Shown here one piece after another: positions 63,388-64,000 of a DNA stretch of 64,000 bases. Origin of the DNA: Alishewanella jeotgali KCTC 22429 (lineage in GTDB: Bacteria; Pseudomonadota; Gammaproteobacteria; Enterobacterales; Alteromonadaceae); assembly GCF_000245735.1 (NCBI RefSeq), contig NZ_AHTH01000002.1:62001-126000 (forward strand), in the 5' to 3' direction. The notes beneath the pieces were generated by a model that was not told the DNA's origin, did not search any database, and was given only the letters and a program-made list of their open reading frames with translations. A program made the position numbers and the translations under genes. The first letter of the stretch is position 1. The number at the start of each line of letters is the position of its first letter.

Positions 63388-63672
63388 TTAAATTTTCCTT
63401 ACAATTTGGGTGCCGATTCGCACCTTAAACGCTAAATAAGAGAGAAAGACAACGATGCCAAACCCCCAGGTGAAAGCCGATGTAACATCGGCAACGCTAA
63501 TTTCTACCGCTGACAAGTAAGCGTTGTATTGGCCTGCTGTGATAAGCCAGTAACCGTTACAATCAGCCGCCGTATCAGCGGTAAAAATAAAAGTGCCGTC
63601 CTGCTGTGGGTGGGCGCATTGGGCCGCCACAGAGGAACTTAGGAGAAACAGCAGAACGGCAAAAATCTTCAT
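63388..63672 (-). CDS. Inovirus exported minor protein
   Basis: A 94-residue protein with a signal peptide (MKIFAVLLFLLSSSVAAQC), two Cys in the mature N-terminal part (Cys19 and Cys38, likely a disulfide), a hydrophobic helix (about 65-83, SAFTWGFGIVVFLSYLAF) and a basic end (RIGTQIVRKI). It lies one base before the coat gene and its start overlaps the upstream 36-residue gene. A minor coat or tip protein is likely; no exact family is recognised. Confidence 0.75.
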   Translation of the reverse strand: MKIFAVLLFLLSSSVAAQCAHPQQDGTFIFTADTAADCNGYWLITAGQYNAYLSAVEISVADVTSAFTWGFGIVVFLSYLAFKVRIGTQIVRKI

Positions 63673-63779
63673 AGTAAAAAGTCTCTTTTGCGGTCAAACA
63701 GAGCGCGCTTAACGTAAATGGCAGCAATGCTTGCGTAGTAGCAGACACCGGCGAAAATCAGTACGAAAAGCGCAGTCAT
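63669..63779 (-). CDS. Small inovirus membrane protein (36 residues)
   Basis: A 36-residue frame from ATG 63779 to TGA 63669 with one hydrophobic helix (LFVLIFAGVCYYASIAAIYV) and a basic end (KRALFDRKRDFLL). Its stop overlaps the start of the exported minor protein gene by four bases (ATGA), which supports real translation. A minor coat protein or assembly factor is inferred from place and form. Confidence 0.72.
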   Translation of the reverse strand: MTALFVLIFAGVCYYASIAAIYVKRALFDRKRDFLL

Positions 63780-63781
63780 GG

Positions 63782-64000
63782 TTAGGCCGTCTTAAGGTTT
63801 GCTGGCAGCTCTACGCCTACGCACTTAAAGGCAATGCCGCTCTTAGTGGTTTCCATAGTGCAAATCAGCGTAATAGGCTTTAAAAACAGCCCTTGCGCTG
63901 CATTGCCGATTTTGGTGGCAAGCAATAAATCGGGTTTGCCATCGGGGCCTACAATGTTGATTTTGGCAACGTGAGAGCCAACAAAGTTATTACCGCCTGG
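63782..64000 (-). CDS. Prophage protein, 5' end outside window
   Basis: A frame open from the right window edge to TAA at 63782, giving the last 72 residues of a protein. It has alternating beta-like strands (HVAKINIVGPDGKPDLLLAT, LFLKPITLICTMETTKSG, KCVGVELPANLKTA) and no membrane segment. Its place, just before the small coat proteins, fits the single-stranded DNA-binding protein of filamentous phages (gene V type), but the sequence alone does not prove this. Confidence 0.6.
   Translation of the reverse strand, partial: PGGNNFVGSHVAKINIVGPDGKPDLLLATKIGNAAQGLFLKPITLICTMETTKSGIAFKCVGVELPANLKTA

Larger units (their letters stand above)
58913..64000 (-). mobile_element. Filamentous prophage (inovirus), right part outside window
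   Basis: A block of minus-strand genes with inovirus content and order: partial gene, small membrane proteins, major coat protein, pIII-like adsorption protein, DUF2523 protein, Zot assembly ATPase, structured non-coding region and a DNA-binding regulator. The left end is at a dif-like hybrid site. The replication gene and the right junction are not in the window. No secretin gene is seen, so the phage probably uses a host secretin. Confidence 0.93.

Overview
The window looks like part of a gammaproteobacterial chromosome of the Alteromonadales/Chromatiales type (Rheinheimera/Alishewanella-like). This rests on the core gene content (rlmKL, uup, DUF3466 protein, rmf, fabA; hexR, zwf, pgl, edd, glk, eda; nhaD; zapA) and on protein resemblance; the genus is an inference. 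A junction that keeps one arm and the core of a dif site near 58,900 suggests the replication terminus region.

Region 1 (1-14,264) is an A+T-richer accessory defence island ending at two tandem tRNA-fMet genes. It holds two MotA/MotB-like proton-channel modules in tandem. The first is a cut-off coiled-coil gene, a ZorA-like gene and a ZorB-like gene with an OmpA domain; its zorA-like gene is split by a complete IS10-type element with a 9-bp target duplication, and removing the element restores one 578-codon frame. The second is an intact zorA-zorB-zorC-zorD operon (type I Zorya anti-phage system), preceded by a small zinc-ribbon gene and followed by a gene joining an EVE-like domain to an HNH nuclease.

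Region 2 (14,265-54,834) is ordinary core chromosome: rRNA methylation (rlmKL), ribosome rescue/ABC-F proteins (uup, ybiT), ribosome hibernation (rmf), unsaturated fatty acid synthesis (fabA with a FabR-like operator), a LytS/LytTR two-component pair, and central carbon metabolism. The Entner-Doudoroff operon zwf-pgl-edd-glk-eda stands divergent from its regulator hexR, with pyk beyond, and perfect HexR-type 15-bp operators lie before zwf and pyk. nhaD is preceded by a structured leader that resembles the nhaA-I (lithium) riboswitch. Stress and envelope genes follow (dps, HDOD, maeA, zapA, OsmC, a propeller diguanylate cyclase, endonuclease I with an Ada-like zinc tail, pldA).

Region 3 (54,835-58,895) has a 269-bp MITE-like element with perfect 26-bp terminal inverted repeats just before an AI-2E-family permease gene, then a FemAB-like acyltransferase, a DUF938 methyltransferase and an SGNH hydrolase.

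Region 4 (about 58,896-64,000, running past the window edge) is a filamentous prophage (inovirus) joined to the chromosome at the dif-like half site. Its genes all read on the minus strand: a partial gene, two small membrane or secreted proteins, a 44-residue major coat protein, a 31-residue membrane protein, a pIII-like adsorption protein, a DUF2523 protein, a Zot-type assembly ATPase, a highly structured intergenic region with a 35-bp-period hairpin array, and a DNA-binding regulator.
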